A DNA stretch of 53,710 nt from Hydnum rufescens UP504 (GCA_014904985.1 MU129203.1:1-53710), one strand, 5' to 3'; positions 21,999 through 34,294 are shown, counted from the first letter of the stretch. The notes: generated from the letters alone by a model not told the origin. A program made the numbers and translations.

Positions 21999-23646
21999 TG
22001 TGGAAGATAAAAATATCCAGTATCAGAAAACACGAAATCACACCACTCCCAGCCTTTGGATGATCACATGACCAATTACAAAATTAATTACAGCTATGCG
22101 TGGAAATTGAATTCGTTCTATAACTCTGTCAGTTTTGATCGGAGAGGTACGCCCAAATAACGCTTAGAAAGCTATGATTCACACCTTTCGAACGGTACCA
22201 AACAAAAGTTGAACGGACCAAAACTGCACTCTCCAGGCCAATTTTACTACCAAAATCCAGGATTTCCAGTAAAAAACGAATTCCTCTGTCAGTTCACATT
22301 TAATCCTCTCAGAACAACTGCTCCTAGAAAGATATGAAAAATCCACATCCAACAGTACTGAGCACACAAAGAACAGATCAAAACTGAACTCTACAGAATG
22401 ATATTACTATCAGAATCAACACCCATCAGTAAAAAACGAATTTCTCTGTCAGTTTACACCGGATCTGCTTGGAACCACTGCGCCCAGAAAGCTGTTAAAA
22501 ATCCGCATCTAATGATACCAAGAACGTCTATCATGGATGCAAACTGCTGTTTCTGCATTGAATCCCACCCCATGCACTTGTTCCCATTATCAACCAACAA
22601 CAAAACACCTTAACCACTGGACTATGCTCAAATTAATCTCCAAAACCCAGAGATATCCATTCATTTCACCTCCAGAATGCTCCACATGGTCAGTGACCTC
22701 ATGCTCCAAGCATTCCACATGCTCAGCAAATTGGTGACATCACCCCCCCTCATGATTCCTTTTGTTCTCTTTATGAATGACATCACTATGACATCATTCC
22801 TCATGATTCCTTTTGTTCTTCTTATGCATGACTCAGCTATGACCACATTATTACATCATCTTGTTATTTTTTTTTGTTCTCACCTATGACTCACATATGA
22901 CTCACCCATGGGGGAGTCATATTTCTTAAACACAGCCACCTTCAGAAAGGTATAAAAGCTGGTAGATTTCCTGTATCCCCCCATAATCTCCTCTCTGGAA
23001 ATCATCACTGTCAACCACTGTCAACTTTTCTGCTTGCCTCTAAAGAACAGTCTATCTATAAGCCATCTGGAGCTAAGTCATCTTCAAGGTTGTTGAGACA
23101 AAGCCACTGGTAGCCCTCTATGTGAATCACTAAAGCCAAGGATAGTTGCAGGACCTAAGGTTAGAGTTGCTGGACATCCAAGGAAAAGTAAGCATAACGA
23201 AATACATATCAGGTTCTGAAGAAAGAAGAAAGAAACATACTGACAAGACTAACCAAGCACTGACCAGTCTATAACCCACAGATATCCGCATTTTGACCAG
23301 GAGAACATAAACAAGAATACACAAATATCAGTAAACAGACCAACACAACACGAATGACATATAAGCCTTTCCACAAGCATCCCAGATGTATAAGCCTTTC
23401 CATAAGCATCCTACATGATGTATAAGCCTTTCTACAAGCATCCCAAAATGATATATCATTGACTACAGCTAGTCCATATCCCTTCCTATTCTCCACTGAA
23501 CACCATACACATCTTGCAGAGTGTGATCAACCATTGAAGCAAACCAACCCAACAAATAACAACAGAAATACAGTCTCCCATCCACACACTGGCTGAACCA
23601 GATTTTGATTTGACAGTCATCGGAGCTCCCAACCCTTCTTCTATAA
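21999..23646 (+). mobile_element. 3' LTR of element A (full promoter region)
   Basis: Starts TGTGGAAGATAAAA, ends CTTCTATAA. It keeps the segment missing in the 5' LTR, including a TATA box, and has three copies of a TATAAGCCTTTC-containing unit. The upstream 15-mer AAAAGTGTTCACCAT occurs twice (about 21485 and 21980); its role is unclear. AAGGGGC at 21969-21975 is the only polypurine-like run nearby. Confidence 0.88.
22951..22958 (+). promoter_or_regulatory. TATA box of the family-A LTR
   Basis: TATAAAAG within GGTATAAAAGCTGG. About 45 bp upstream is a TGACTCA-like palindromic area (CTATGACTCACATATGACTC). The same block, reversed, is present in the solo LTR near 41800-41870, so it is an original part of the LTR. 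Confidence 0.65.
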
Positions 23647-25537
23647 TGTTCACTATCACATGGTTTCAGAGCAGCTCATTGTAGAGTCCGATTGCCCAAG
23701 TCCCTGGTTCATTGCGCTGATCCTATCCTGGGGTACCACCTCACAAAGCCCTGGAAGACATCGTTCTCGACGCACTCTTTCTTCAGTATCAGCCACGGCC
23801 TCCTGAAGAAATGTGTCAGTCTCTTCAAAACATTGTTGGGGATGGACCATTCTTGCCCCCTTCTCATGATGCATCATCTTCAGCTGCAGAAGGTCTCCCA
23901 CATACTCAGAATGCATGGTTTCCTTCAGATCCCCCTCTCCATCTCGTGCTTCGTCTCCTCATCGATCCTTGAACCCCCATTTGCATTTGCATTCGTGTTC
24001 CCCTTCTCGTTCTCAAGTGGGTCCTCGATTTCCCTTGCATTCTCGTACACATTCTTGATCTTCCCTGTGTTCTCGTTGATGTTCTCGATCTCCCCTATGT
24101 TCTCGCAGTCATTCTTTTTCTCCCCCACCTTCCCGCACACATCCTCAATCTCCCTCGCATTCCTGCACATGTCCTCGATCTCCCCTGCATTCTCACACAC
24201 ATCCTCCCTCCCCTTATGTTTCCAGACACGTCCATGATCCCCATTGCGTTCTCACACATGCCCACCCTCTCCCCCACGTTCTAGCACACGTCCTTGGCAT
24301 CCCTCTGAGCCCCAAAGGGGGAGATTCTATCATTCCCAGTCCCAAGAGCACAATCATCATCATCAAGAATGCAATTATCCTATGGGTTCCTCATTCTCTC
24401 ATCGATGGCCTGCAAGGTCTCCAGGTGTGTCTGATGGACCTCCACACACACCTGCAACCATGCAGAATCGGCACAGTATGGGTGTGTCAACTTGGGGTCG
24501 CCCTGATCCAACCTTCTCTGCATTTCGGAGGGGAGGTTCACAGCCAGTACATGGGTTACGCCCTCATGCTCTGACAACAACTTTCGGCCCTACACGTGGT
24601 CATAACAATGACTGGGGGAGTGAATTTCATGGTGAGCAAGTTTCGTTTTTTAGTGTATTTCATCTTGTCTAATAGTTTTAATCCTCTAGCCTCTCGTGGT
24701 GGTGAACTGAATAAATCTTCTTGCAGTGGTGCACTGACTGGGCCCAATGCAACATTCTCTGTTAGTGGTCCCACGCAACCCATCAGCAGTTGGGTTGGGA
24801 CCACCACTAGTTCTGCTGGTGCAAAGGGATCTCATGTCAATTTGACGTCAAGTTTTCAGTCCATTCCTCTTGGCTGATGGTTTGCCATTGTTGCTGGTCC
24901 TCTTCCTAATGACAGCTTTCATGACATTCAGCTCTGGCTGGATGTGTACCCCCAAGTCATTGCAGTTCATCAAGAACGGCAGAAATCGAGGTTCTCTGTG
25001 CAGCTGTTGTTTAAGACCTGACAGATATGCGATGAGCTGAAAACCCTTGTGTCGAGTTGGGCAACACCACGTGGTGTGGATATCGGAACCACCACCGTGG
25101 AAGAACCAAGTGGGCCATCAGAGCGCTTCATGGGTTGGAAAGATCTCGAATATGTCAACCAGGTCTATGCTCATGCACGAAATCTAGATGAACTCAATGC
25201 TCTGTTGCAGGGAGCACCTCTGTGTATTAAAGGAGGTGCAGAAAGGGCTCACTATGGGGAGTTCTTCTTACACTATGATACTTTCCCCCCTCTATCTGGA
25301 GCTGCCCCACTGAAAGCTGAGAGGCTGTGCCATCTGGACTGTGTTGAGTTCAGCACTGAGTGGTTCCTCACATGCCTTGCCAGGTTATGGGACCATGTTG
25401 ATCTTCCTCTTCATTGTATGGAGATGCTCATACGTGCACATAAGTATTGTTCATTGGGTGCTGGCTTTGCCGTGCCTATGTGGCCTACTGAGGGTCCAGT
25501 TGATGCTGTTATTCATCGTATTTCTCGAATGGCATGA
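23647..25537 (+). pseudogene. Gene A2, 3' part
   Basis: The frame resumes at T GTT CAC TAT CAC ATG and continues VSEQLIVESDCPSPWFIAL. An indel near 23715 shifts it to PPHKALEDIVLDALFLQYQ. It passes through a 30-bp repeat encoding Arg-Ser-Pro-Leu-His-Ser-His-Thr-His-Pro. A 58-nt intron (24632-24689; GTGAGC..CTAG) joins NDWGSEFH to SRGGELNKSSC. The last exon runs to the TGA at 25535-25537 and contains FAIVAGPLPNDSFHDIQLWL and FMGWKDLEYVNQVYAHARN. Two TGA codons interrupt it, before WFAIVAG and in KT-QICDEL, both fitting lost CGA. Function unknown. Confidence 0.6.
23990..24290 (+). repeat. 30-bp minisatellite inside gene A2
   Basis: About nine or ten diverged copies of a unit with CCTCGATCTCCC and TTCTCACACACAT. 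It reads as a 10-residue repeat on either strand, which produces the long antisense frame here. Some CGATC units have become TGATC. Confidence 0.85.
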
Positions 25538-26561
25538 GATGACATGGGATCTATGTTGACACCAAACCCCATTGCCGATGAATCTTTTGGCTTTGCGAAA
25601 TCTTCCTCCATTTGGCATATCAAATTGGACTTGGGCCTCGATCGCCCTCAGTATCCAAAGTCTGAATGATGCATTACATTTCCATACATGGCATTTTTTT
25701 GTTTTATGCATCACATATTTGTGTCTGATTGTATGCCTTAATGGCACTACTACCGCACTAGAATGAAAACTCGGTTTGGCTCGTGTGCTTAATTGCGGAT
25801 CCGGCAGTTCCCATTGGGAGAGTAAAGTTTTCTACTTTCCTTGGTCCTTTCGTTTTACAAGTTTAAGAAGCTTAAACATAATTTTTTATACTTGCCCAAG
25901 CAGGGTGTGGACTGACAATGCTTGCCTTTTCCATGGTGTAGGACATACCTGATAATTTCGTGTTATTCTGGGCCACACATTTAGCTCTTCATACCTTTTG
26001 GCTGTGGTTGCCTTTGCATGACTGGGGCTATACTCAATTGGTGCATCCTCATCAATTCCACATCCTTTGGCTGTGGTTACCTTCATGTGACTGGGGCTAC
26101 ACATTTCGATTGGCACACTCTCTGCCAATCCCATTTTTGGCTGTGGTTGCCTTCACATGACTGGGGCTATACATCCCAATTGGCACGCTCTCATCAATTC
26201 CACATCCTTTGGCTGTGGTTGCCTTTTCATGACTGGGGCTACATATCTCAATCACTGCACTCTTCATCAATCCACGTCTTTTGGCTGTGGTTGCCTTTGC
26301 ATGACTGGGGCTACACATTTCAATTGCTGGGCTCTTTATCAATCTCACATCTTTTGGCTGTGGTTGCCGTCACATGACTGGGGCTACACATCTCGATTGA
26401 CTACACATTTTGGGGCTTAGGTTGGCACATTTTCATCCTGACTCCAAGCTCCTGCACCACAGTTGCCTTTGCGTGGTTGTGGTGCTTACCCCCTCACCGG
26501 TTTCTCATAATGGCGGATCTGTGTGTCATTTCCCTCTGCCACCATCATCCACGTCTTTCAG
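25538..26561. other. Spacer between A2 and C, mostly a tandem repeat
   Basis: 25538-25970 is unremarkable AT-rich sequence, probably the 3' end of A2. The rest is the array at 25970-26425 and the presumed promoter region of gene C; no TATA box was found. Confidence 0.4.
25970..26425. repeat. Tandem array of about 6 units of 68-73 bp upstream of gene C
   Basis: GGCTGTGGTTGCC (or TTACC) recurs near 26000, 26068, 26139, 26210, 26283 and 26355, each followed by CATGACTGGGGCTAC and CAATT. The array stands 140 bp before the start of gene C. Confidence 0.92.
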
Positions 26562-28793
26562 ATGTCTTCATGGATGACATGTTCAACCACCACCAAATTG
26601 GCCGCAGGCAATAAGTGGACCAAAACTACTACCTCCAGGTCATCCACAAGCACTACTTCAAAGGGAGCCAAGGCGCTGTCTAAACCCACCAATGCCACGT
26701 CAACACATGCGAATGGTTCTGAGCGAAGAGGACTTAATTTAACCAATGAATTGGAGGGCGGTTTGGGGGATGGTGTTCTCCCGCATGTACCTTTGAAGGC
26801 TTCTCAGAAGTCAGGCCCAAGTTGGGAGGACAATAATTCCAGCTCTGAACATCCTCCTCGCCACGTGACTAATAAATTCAGCACTAGACTGGTGGTAGAA
26901 GTTCCACATTCATGCCATGCTGCAGCCCCTGTTTCCTCATCATCAACAAGGGCTCAAGTACCCCCTGTGGATCCGTTCTCGCCCACATCTCCACCCTCTA
27001 ATTCTTTCAAGCCTCCCAGCAGTCCTTTACCTGGCCTGTCAGACCCCTTTGACTCTACAACAGAAGGTACCACAGTCCAAGGTGCCGAAGATCGGGATCT
27101 TGAGGAAGAGGAGAACCATGGAGACGCTTCTGATGTCATACATCGTGGTGGCCAGTTCTCAATTGATCAAATCAAGTGGGCCCATGCAAAGTGTGAAGAA
27201 TTCTTTGCAGAGCTGGATGCAAAGGCCAAGGAGTGGAATCAAAGTCTGGAGTCAGTTCAGTGCATTGCCTTGGCTGTCTCACCCTCCAAAATGTCACAGA
27301 ATGGGAATATGTGGAATGCATTCCAGGCATTGTACAAGAAAGACCATCCAAATACTGATCCATCAGGTACATCCTTTATTCAGTATATATTCTTACACTA
27401 AGAATACTAATTGATGCTACTAGTGTCTGCTCGGGATTATATGGTGAACATGGTGCAGCCAGCATATGCACAGCTCATCGAATCCTTCAGAGGAGAGGAA
27501 TCCCCAGAATGGGCTACGGAAGCTGCGCAGCTTATAGCAGAACATGAGAGTGTGAAGGTTGGAGCTACCAAGCTGGTTGCACAATCCGGTGGTGACATTG
27601 CACAGATTATGGCCAATCAAAAGGACAAGTGGACACACAATATGCAGTGGCTGGCCACCATGGATATTCACATGATGTTTTTGATGGTTACTGGCAATGC
27701 TGCCTCCCCTGCTGTGCATGCTCAGAACAAATGTCACCTGGGATCCAAGGAAATGGCTGCTTGGTACAACTCTAACTTTACAATGTCCACTCAACTTGCA
27801 AATATATATTGATTTATCCTCTCTCGCCATTCCTGGTATGCTGAGCTTGACCAATTCAATGAGGAGCAAGGGAAGAGGAAGTGTGATGAAGACCTCAGTA
27901 CTACGTACAAGACCAGGACTGCTATCAAGGATACATTGATAGGCCTTTTCTTGCCTTTTGTGAAGATGAAAAAGTTTCCTTGGACCAACCTCGCCAAGGT
28001 CCTAGTTCAAAACAAACTTATCATTTCAAATTTTGTGCCAAACGACGAATTTCCGAACTTCGGCACATCACTCTCAGATCTTCACACAACCAATCAGTAT
28101 AAAACATTGTACTATGTGCTCAAGGAGTCTAGCCCTGAGAAGAAGATAGTCATCACCAAAGTGGATAACTGGCCAGTTGGAGAAGCTGAGGATGTGGCAC
28201 TTATCACGGACAGGCATGGAGAGGTGATACTCTCACTGGCAGCAGCACGGGATTATACTGCCCAGCATGGTGCTGGAGAGACTGGAGGAGGGGAAGGGAG
28301 CAAGGGGGTGAAACAGAGCAGGATGGATGTGGGTATTGATGACAGGAGAGGGAACAAGACCACAGTGGGAAAAAGGAAGAAGGCTGCTGTGAAGTCCATT
28401 GCACTCATACGGGATGAATCGGAGGATGCTGACTCGGTAGACAACTTACTGAGCTTTGGCAGTCGGGCTGCATCTCATGATTCCAGTAATTCATCAAGTA
28501 TTCCCCATGGCCACTCCTCACTGCACAACCAGCAGCAGCTCCCAAATCAGCCCCGCCCAAAGCCCCACTTTACCTCTTCTCTATCCGTAACTACAGCACC
28601 GCCACCAGTACTCAATGGGCTCGGTCACTTGGAAAATGTGAACATTGACTTGGGTTCTGGGTTTCTTGATCAATGGACAGAGGAAGAACTTGATGTGGTG
28701 GCTGGACAGATTGGTTATCAAGGGTTTGGGGACAGCTCTAGTATGAACTTTAATGGGCAACCCACATATTCTGGAGAGCAACCTGGCTATTAG
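26562..28793 (+). pseudogene. Gene C: two-exon gene of unknown function, single in-frame TGA
   Basis: Exon 1 is 26562-27366 and exon 2 is 27424-28793, with a 57-nt intron (GTACAT..CTAG). Together they make 725 codons exactly. Exon 1 is Ser/Thr/Pro-rich and ends in a charged helical stretch (KWAHAKCEEFFAELDAKAKE). Exon 2 starts VSARDYMVNMVQPAYAQLIE and includes WTHNMQWLATMDIHMMFLMV, then after the only stop (TGA, 27810-27812) WYAELDQFNEEQGKRKCDED. The C-terminal third is low-complexity and polar, with a possible nuclear-localisation cluster (GKRKKAAVK), ending SGEQPGY. It is the best-preserved gene in the window and may be a recent pseudogene, or the stop may be a strain variant. Confidence 0.6.
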
Positions 28794-29249
28794 GACCCCT
28801 TTATGCTGCTTCCAACTTCTGGTCCAAGTGTCCCTGCCTTGATGGGTCAACACCTTGGGTATTAATACTACCATCTCCTTCCCTTGATTTCTTCTCTTGT
28901 CCTTCAACAGACATGTTCTTGTTTTATTACAGTCCTTCAACAGGCATCCTGCATCTCAAAAAACCGTGCTAACTATGTGTTTCCCTCATCTTTGCTTTGT
29001 CTTTACCATAGTTAATATTACAATAGAATTAATGTGCAGAGCACATGTATGAGGTTCCAAAACTGTGCAAGTCCATCAGTTGAACCCCAATTGGGCCCTA
29101 ATTGGGCCCTAATCAGGACCCAAGTTGAAACCAGAATGGTGGATTGGGGCCCCAATAGTGTCTGGTACCTACTTAGGTACCAAATCATGCCCCAGAATAG
29201 ATACCTAAGAAGGGGGTCACATATGGCTGCCTGAGGTGAGTGGGACCTG
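28794..29249. other. 3' flank of gene C and junction to element E
   Basis: A C/T-rich tail with a duplicated GTCCTTCAACAG (28908 and 28933), then a short GGGCCCTAATT direct repeat near 29092-29110. Element E's RT ends abruptly around 29250. Confidence 0.4.
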
Positions 29250-30091
29250 AACATGGTATATGCCTTTGTCTCATCATTGAGTTCCATCTGGGTGAAGCCT
29301 GCTAATGCATCAAATGAGGACAGGTACTGTGCCCCTGACAAGGCCTGGGGTATGTCAGCCTGTCTTGGTATGGGGAATTCATCCGGGATTGTCATAGCAT
29401 TGAGCTTCCAGTAGTCTATGCAGAATATTGGCTTCCCATTTTGATAGGTGATGACCACAGGTGCTCCCCAAGGGCTGTTCAATGGCTCTATGACTCCCAG
29501 CTCAGCCCAGGCATCCATTTGTTTGTCCATGAACTCCCTTTTCGCTGGGGAGGCTACGTATGGGGGTTGACTGTGTGGCTTGGCACCTTCGACCAGCTTG
29601 ATCTTGACTCTGTCAGCATGGTGGCCCAGCCTTCCATTGAAGCCAAAGGCTCCTTGCCGCTTCTGTACCACAGCTAAGAGCTCTGCTTTCTGTGAGGCAG
29701 ATAGACTGTCATCGAAGTCAATGTGCTTCTCTATGTCTTTTGATGAGTAGATGGTCGGGTCTGCTGTCTCAGCCGTTTTTGGTCCCCATGCTTGCTCCAA
29801 GTCAGCTTCAATATCAGGGGCATGGTCTGTGGTGAGCTGGGGTCTGGGTGGTGAAGGTATATTGAGATCCCAGTTCTTAAGTGAGCCCTTGATGATGGTC
29901 ATCACTAGGGAAGCTCTAGCCCATAGTGCTGTCAGCTCCTGGCTGGATAGGCTGCTCCACGATGCCAGATGTTCCTGTGGATCATGCATGAAGCCTATTA
30001 GTTCCCCTTTCCTAATATATCGTGGGTTGCCTGAAGGGTTAGCTACTGGGAGCCATACTGGGTCTACTGTGTTGACTAGGCAGTCAGTCAA
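29250..30091 (-). pseudogene. Element E reverse transcriptase, N-terminal part
   Basis: A protease-RT linker leads into VIEPLNSPWGAPVVITYQNG, then FCIDYWKLNAMTIPDEFPIP and LSSFDALAGFTQMELNDE with the first catalytic aspartate. The sequence then leaves the family at about 29255, before the YxDD box. The expected CIDYRKLN has Trp for Arg, a one-base change. Confidence 0.85.
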
Positions 30092-30364
30092 GGCCAGAAA
30101 GCTGCTGTCATCCTTCAGAAGTAGGTATTACTCCACATAACATACCCTGGTCTGATTGTCGAAGTTGCCTGATACTGGCACTCATACCATGGTCCCGGCA
30201 GGAATCTTAATGTCTTGAGTAGCAATGAGCTCCCCTGAGCCCTTGGGTTTCCTTGGGGTTGGTGCTGGCATGGATCTTGTGCTGGCCACTTGTTGGCTCA
30301 CTGTGAATGCCTCTGGGCTCAGTACAGCCATCATTGCATGGAGGCAGTGGGGGGAGTTGCCCAG

Positions 30365-31149
30365 CTACCAGTAGGACCCAGTTGTGGGGTACATGGTGTG
30401 CAGTTGCCATGCCTTCTGAGTATCCTCCCCTATGAGAAGATCAGATCGCATTCCATCCATGACATAAGCTTCAATGCCTGCTAGTAGAACAGGCCCTAAT
30501 TGACTTGTGAAGTACAGATCTAACTTTACATAGCCTAGGCAGCTGGCTTCTCCTGTAATATGTATGAGATTTAACTTGAGACCTTTTCGCCAGTGCAGTT
30601 TGCTGTGGGTGAGACTCTCAAGGTATTGCCTACTGACTAGCATTATAGCTGCTCCTGAGTCACCTATAGCTTGTATGGGTTTTTCCTTGTGTGAGTTGAC
30701 CCAGCAGGTGATCTTCAAGGCTTCAGTCCCTAGGGCTGCCATACCTGGAGGCTTTCTAGCTGATGGTTCAGGAACAAACTCATATCTTGAGTCAGGGGCA
30801 AAGTCCACTGTTAGAACCTCAATTGTAGCCTGATCATAGGAGAACTTGGGAGCTGTAAATTCAGTCTTATCTGTATCTACATCGTCTTCCTCTATACTGA
30901 ATGGTGGGTGGGGGGCCTTGAGGGGGTCTATCATAGCTGTGTAGGCTTCTAGGTAGGCAACTGCAGCCACTGTCTTCTTGTATGGGCGAGCCCTGGACAG
31001 GTCCTTCCGATATGAGGTGCAGTCATTGTCCCAGTGCATGGGGTTCCCACAGTGGCAACAAGGACAAGGGGGTTTCTTCTTGGATTGGAAGTCACTACGC
31101 TGTTGGAGGGATAAATCCCTACACCATAGAAATCCTCATCCGAGGCCAT
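30365..31149 (-). pseudogene. Element E zinc knuckle and protease
   Basis: A canonical CCHC knuckle, C-X2-C-X4-H-X4-C, is read in CHCGNPMHWDNDC and its preceding Cys, with basic residues following. The protease active site is AIGDSGAAIMLVS, and a C-terminal block reads GMRSDLLIGED. Two overlapping frames (31149-30949 and 31039-30365) indicate one indel near 31000. Confidence 0.75.
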
Positions 31150-32380
31150 TTTCCCTATGAACGAATCAATTATATGTCACCGCACTCATTTAATTTTATT
31201 GCCATTTGTTTATTCAAGAAATCAATTGGATTCCTACCCCTTTCCAACCCATAATATCACCTCATTCCTTTACCATGTCCACCAGTCAATTTATTGACTA
31301 TCTGTTGGACTTCAACAGTCCTCATCAAAAAGGGGCAGTTTATGCCTTACTTCAAGTCCATTTTCTTTTGACAAGGCAATTCAACTTGCCATCTTTCTTC
31401 AAGACTGGATGACTTGCCTGCTCTTCCAAGCCATCCTATTGCCTTAAGGGTGATGAATTGTGATTATGTAACGATGCGGACTGGGCCTAGTTCCAATTCT
31501 GGACTCACGGATTCATCACATGATCCAGATAGGGGCTGCACTACTCTGAAGGAGTATTTTTTGAATTTCTCCGTCATTTCTGATTGGATCGACTCGAAAT
31601 GACCACTCCCAGAAAGATACGAATCGTACCTATCAAACGGTACCAAAAACGAAACAAATGGATCAAAAATGCGGTCCCTGTAACAATATCTTGCCATGAT
31701 TCATACTCTAAAGGAGTATTTCTTGATTTTCGAAGCCAATTATTATCGGATTCATTCACGAGTACCACTCCCTGAAAGCTGTTGAAAATGCTCATCGAAG
31801 GGTACCAAGGGAAAAATGAGCAGATGCAAACTCCATTTTTCACAAGACAACTCCCTCCCCATGACTCCCCCTTTGCTCCACCATTCAAAATAGCAAATTA
31901 CTTCTGGCCCTCTTATGTCTGATGGAGAAGACCCTCAGGGCAACCTATTCCACTTTTCCTTAAGGGAACTTGTCCAGGTTTGAAGGAGGAATAGCATGTA
32001 ATGTGTCAATCTCCCCTTTTATCTTGAAATTGGAATATCTCCATCAGTTTTGAAGATTTTAACTTGATTTCTTTTTCTCTGTGTGTCCCTTAAGTCCGAC
32101 TTTTTCACTTTCCATTGAGTCGAAGTCTGTATTGCATATTAGGTGCAGCTAGCACACAAATTCATTAGTTCTCCCCCTCCCTCCAGTTTGAAGCTTCTTG
32201 AACAGCTGCTGGTCCCTGGGTGATTTCTCACTACAAAAAGTGAATTCTAACTACACTTTGACTAAGGTCTCAAGAAGAGATTCTTAGGGTGTGGTAATTT
32301 GACTGAAACACATTTTCTCACTTAATTGCTTGGGCTTTGTTGGCTCACTGCAATTTCCCTGTTCAAAAGACCTTCCCCCA
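31150..32380. mobile_element. Insertion in element E, diverged LTR-like sequence related to family A
   Basis: It interrupts the gag-protease frame. It has two copies of a module with (A/T)GAAAG and GGTACCAA, cores at 31611 and 31773 (162-bp period), matching the 160-bp modules of the family-A LTR, and a similar TCTCCGTCAxTT lead. Exact ends and a target duplication were not found, so the borders are approximate. Confidence 0.45.
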
Positions 32381-34294
32381 CTCGGACCTGAACATCTGGA
32401 TTAGATCTGTGATCCCCTCTTTCGTCCCCAGCTCAACATTGTGGACAGTGGTTGGATTGGTTTAATAACCATCCTGCTTACAACACCCATATGCAAATGT
32501 TGTCGACACACTGGGGGCAGTGGCTGCAAGTAGGGCTGATGTCGAGACCATGCTTGCATTTTTCTTATTTTGAGCTAGTTCAATCTGTTGGAGCACTCAT
32601 CATGCTATTGTCTCGGGATTGAGCTGATCCATATCCGCATGGGCTATGAGCTGATCCTCAAGATCCTGCATTTTCTGCAACACTACCCCCATGTTTGGAG
32701 CATTTTCCAGTTGGAGTAAGGATGACCATATGCAGGGGGTCTTATCCATGATCGCCACGACCTCCTGGGAGTCATAGTTGGGATCATTCAAGCAGGCAGG
32801 CACAAGAACTTGTCTTGCTCGAACTTTATGCCATAGGAAGCTAGTGGGGGTTTTGTCTGAGAACCTGGCCTGTCAATAGCCAATCTTTTGAAACTCCAGC
32901 CATTGTAGCTCCATCCATCAAGTAGCCAGCATGTTCTGCATAATGTATGATTGGAGTGATAGCCAGCTCTGCATAGCTTTAGCACGTTCATGCAGTGGAA
33001 GTGTACGCCACCAATGCTGAGCCTGGTCAGCAAAGCAGGTGGGCATTACTTCTCCTAGCTGCTTGGCAATCTCAGGCCCTGTTGCTGCTAGAACATCAAG
33101 GTCTTCAGCCCACTGCAGGAACGTGTTGTCCTGTCCATCCCATGTGGGCAAGTCTGCGGGCTTGATATCATACTTGATCTTGAACAGTGAGGCAGGTGAG
33201 GACCTGGATGTGGCATGACCCTGTGGCCCTCCTGTGGCTGGCATACTGGAGCTGTTATGGGGTCATGGGGGGGCTGCTGAGGAGGGTGAAGGTGAGGCAG
33301 TGGTTCCCTCTCTAGTCCAGGATGGTTGTGGTGCTAACCCAGTTAGACCTAAATCCATCAGTTGTGGGGGGGTGTTGAGATGGGTCCACTACGAACTGGT
33401 CATCTGCTGACTGATGGAGATGCTGAGCTGCATGAGCGGGCTGTGGCGAAGGGAGTTGAGCTTCTTCCTGAGCAAGGTGGGGTCTAGGCATATTGTCTCT
33501 AGGATTAGGGGGCCATCCAGGGGGGTGCCTGCTGGGTCAGCGAAGCCCTGAGATCTTCCTAAGGGAGATCTAGCTTGTAGTTCCTGTTTGCTCAGAAGTG
33601 AGGTGTCTAGACCTAGTGCTGAACCTCCGAATGAGGGGCATTGGATATGAGGTCTGGCATGGGCAGCATGCATGTCAATGGAGCCAGCTGCCTGGAGGAC
33701 GTCTGTCAAGGCTGTAGCCAGAGGCACAGGGGCTCCGATGGCTGCCAGCTGGTCTTGCATTCTGCATCATACTAGGGATGCTGCCATCAAAGCTGGGGAG
33801 GCAGCAATACCAGGAAGCTCTGAAGAGTAGTGCTCAATGATTGACATTGCCTGCCTGAGACATTCCTGCACCAGACGAAAGATCACTGTAAGGTCCTCAA
33901 TGCCATAGGTCTCTGTTCCCAGGGCAGTTAGGATCTGACTGCCTTGGTTGAACTGGAAGGTGCCTGGAGGGGCTGATTGTGAAGCCAGTAGTAGGTCACT
34001 GACTACAGTCTCTGTATAGGCTGTGAATGTCTGAACCTGTGAGATAAGGTCATCCCGCATGTGGAACAGTTCAGTCTTGGGGTCGTAAGAGCAATCAGAG
34101 GATCCGAATTCCCTTCCTAGGAAGGCTGGAGCATGAGCTATAAGTTCGATGGCAGGAGAGCTCTCCAAAACCTGGGAGACAAGGTCTCTCTGCAAAGTCT
34201 GCAAAGGGGCCATGGCCAGAACTCTACCAAATGCAGCTGGATCAAGAGGAGATATTTGACATGAGGGGGCCAGGGGGGGGAGCGTGAAGGTCAA
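32381..34294 (-). pseudogene. gag: Element E gag, broken
   Basis: N-terminal part from 34294 (PLQTLQRDLVSQVLESSPAI), middle 33760-33389, then the capsid-like core at 33244 (FKIKYDIKPADLPTWDGQDN, FLQWAEDLDVLA, AQHWWRTLPLHERAKAMQSW), which has the W..H/F layout of Gypsy gag. A frameshift at about 32920 moves it to the frame with LNDPNYDSQEVVAIMDKTPC. Several stops follow. Confidence 0.7.

Larger units (their letters stand above)
9467..23646 (+). mobile_element. Element A: 14.2-kb Ty3/Gypsy LTR retrotransposon with accessory ORFs
   Basis: The two direct LTRs (9467-10766, 21999-23646) share start TGTGGAAGATAAAA and end TTCTATAA. Between them, in order, are gag, protease, RT-RNase H and integrase (Ty3/Gypsy order), followed by 4.3 kb with three further ORFs. 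Several frameshifts and stops make it inactive. The LTRs differ mostly by transitions plus a 318-bp deletion in the 5' copy. No target duplication of 3 bp or more is visible, but gene A2 reads on across the insertion (GAC AT / T GTT CAC). A third family member is the solo LTR at 41199-42759. Confidence 0.88.
29250..34294 (-). mobile_element. Element E: 3'-truncated Ty3/Gypsy relic
   Basis: On the minus strand the order is gag (34294-32380), an insertion (31150-32380), zinc knuckle and protease (31149-30365), and RT (30091-29250). The RT stops in the middle of its palm, so RNase H, integrase and the 3' LTR are missing. Both its gag and its RT are distinct from those of A to D. Confidence 0.82.

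Noticed and set aside
23925..24277. Minus-strand frames with a Cys-Glu-Asn-Ala-Gly-Glu-Ile-Glu-Asp repeat
   Set aside because: Antisense of the 30-bp repeat in gene A2, whose plus-strand reading joins by an intron to the next exon.
31150..31888. Short plus- and minus-strand frames in the insertion of element E
   Set aside because: The sequence is LTR-like with 162-bp modules; the frames have no motif and overlap on both strands.
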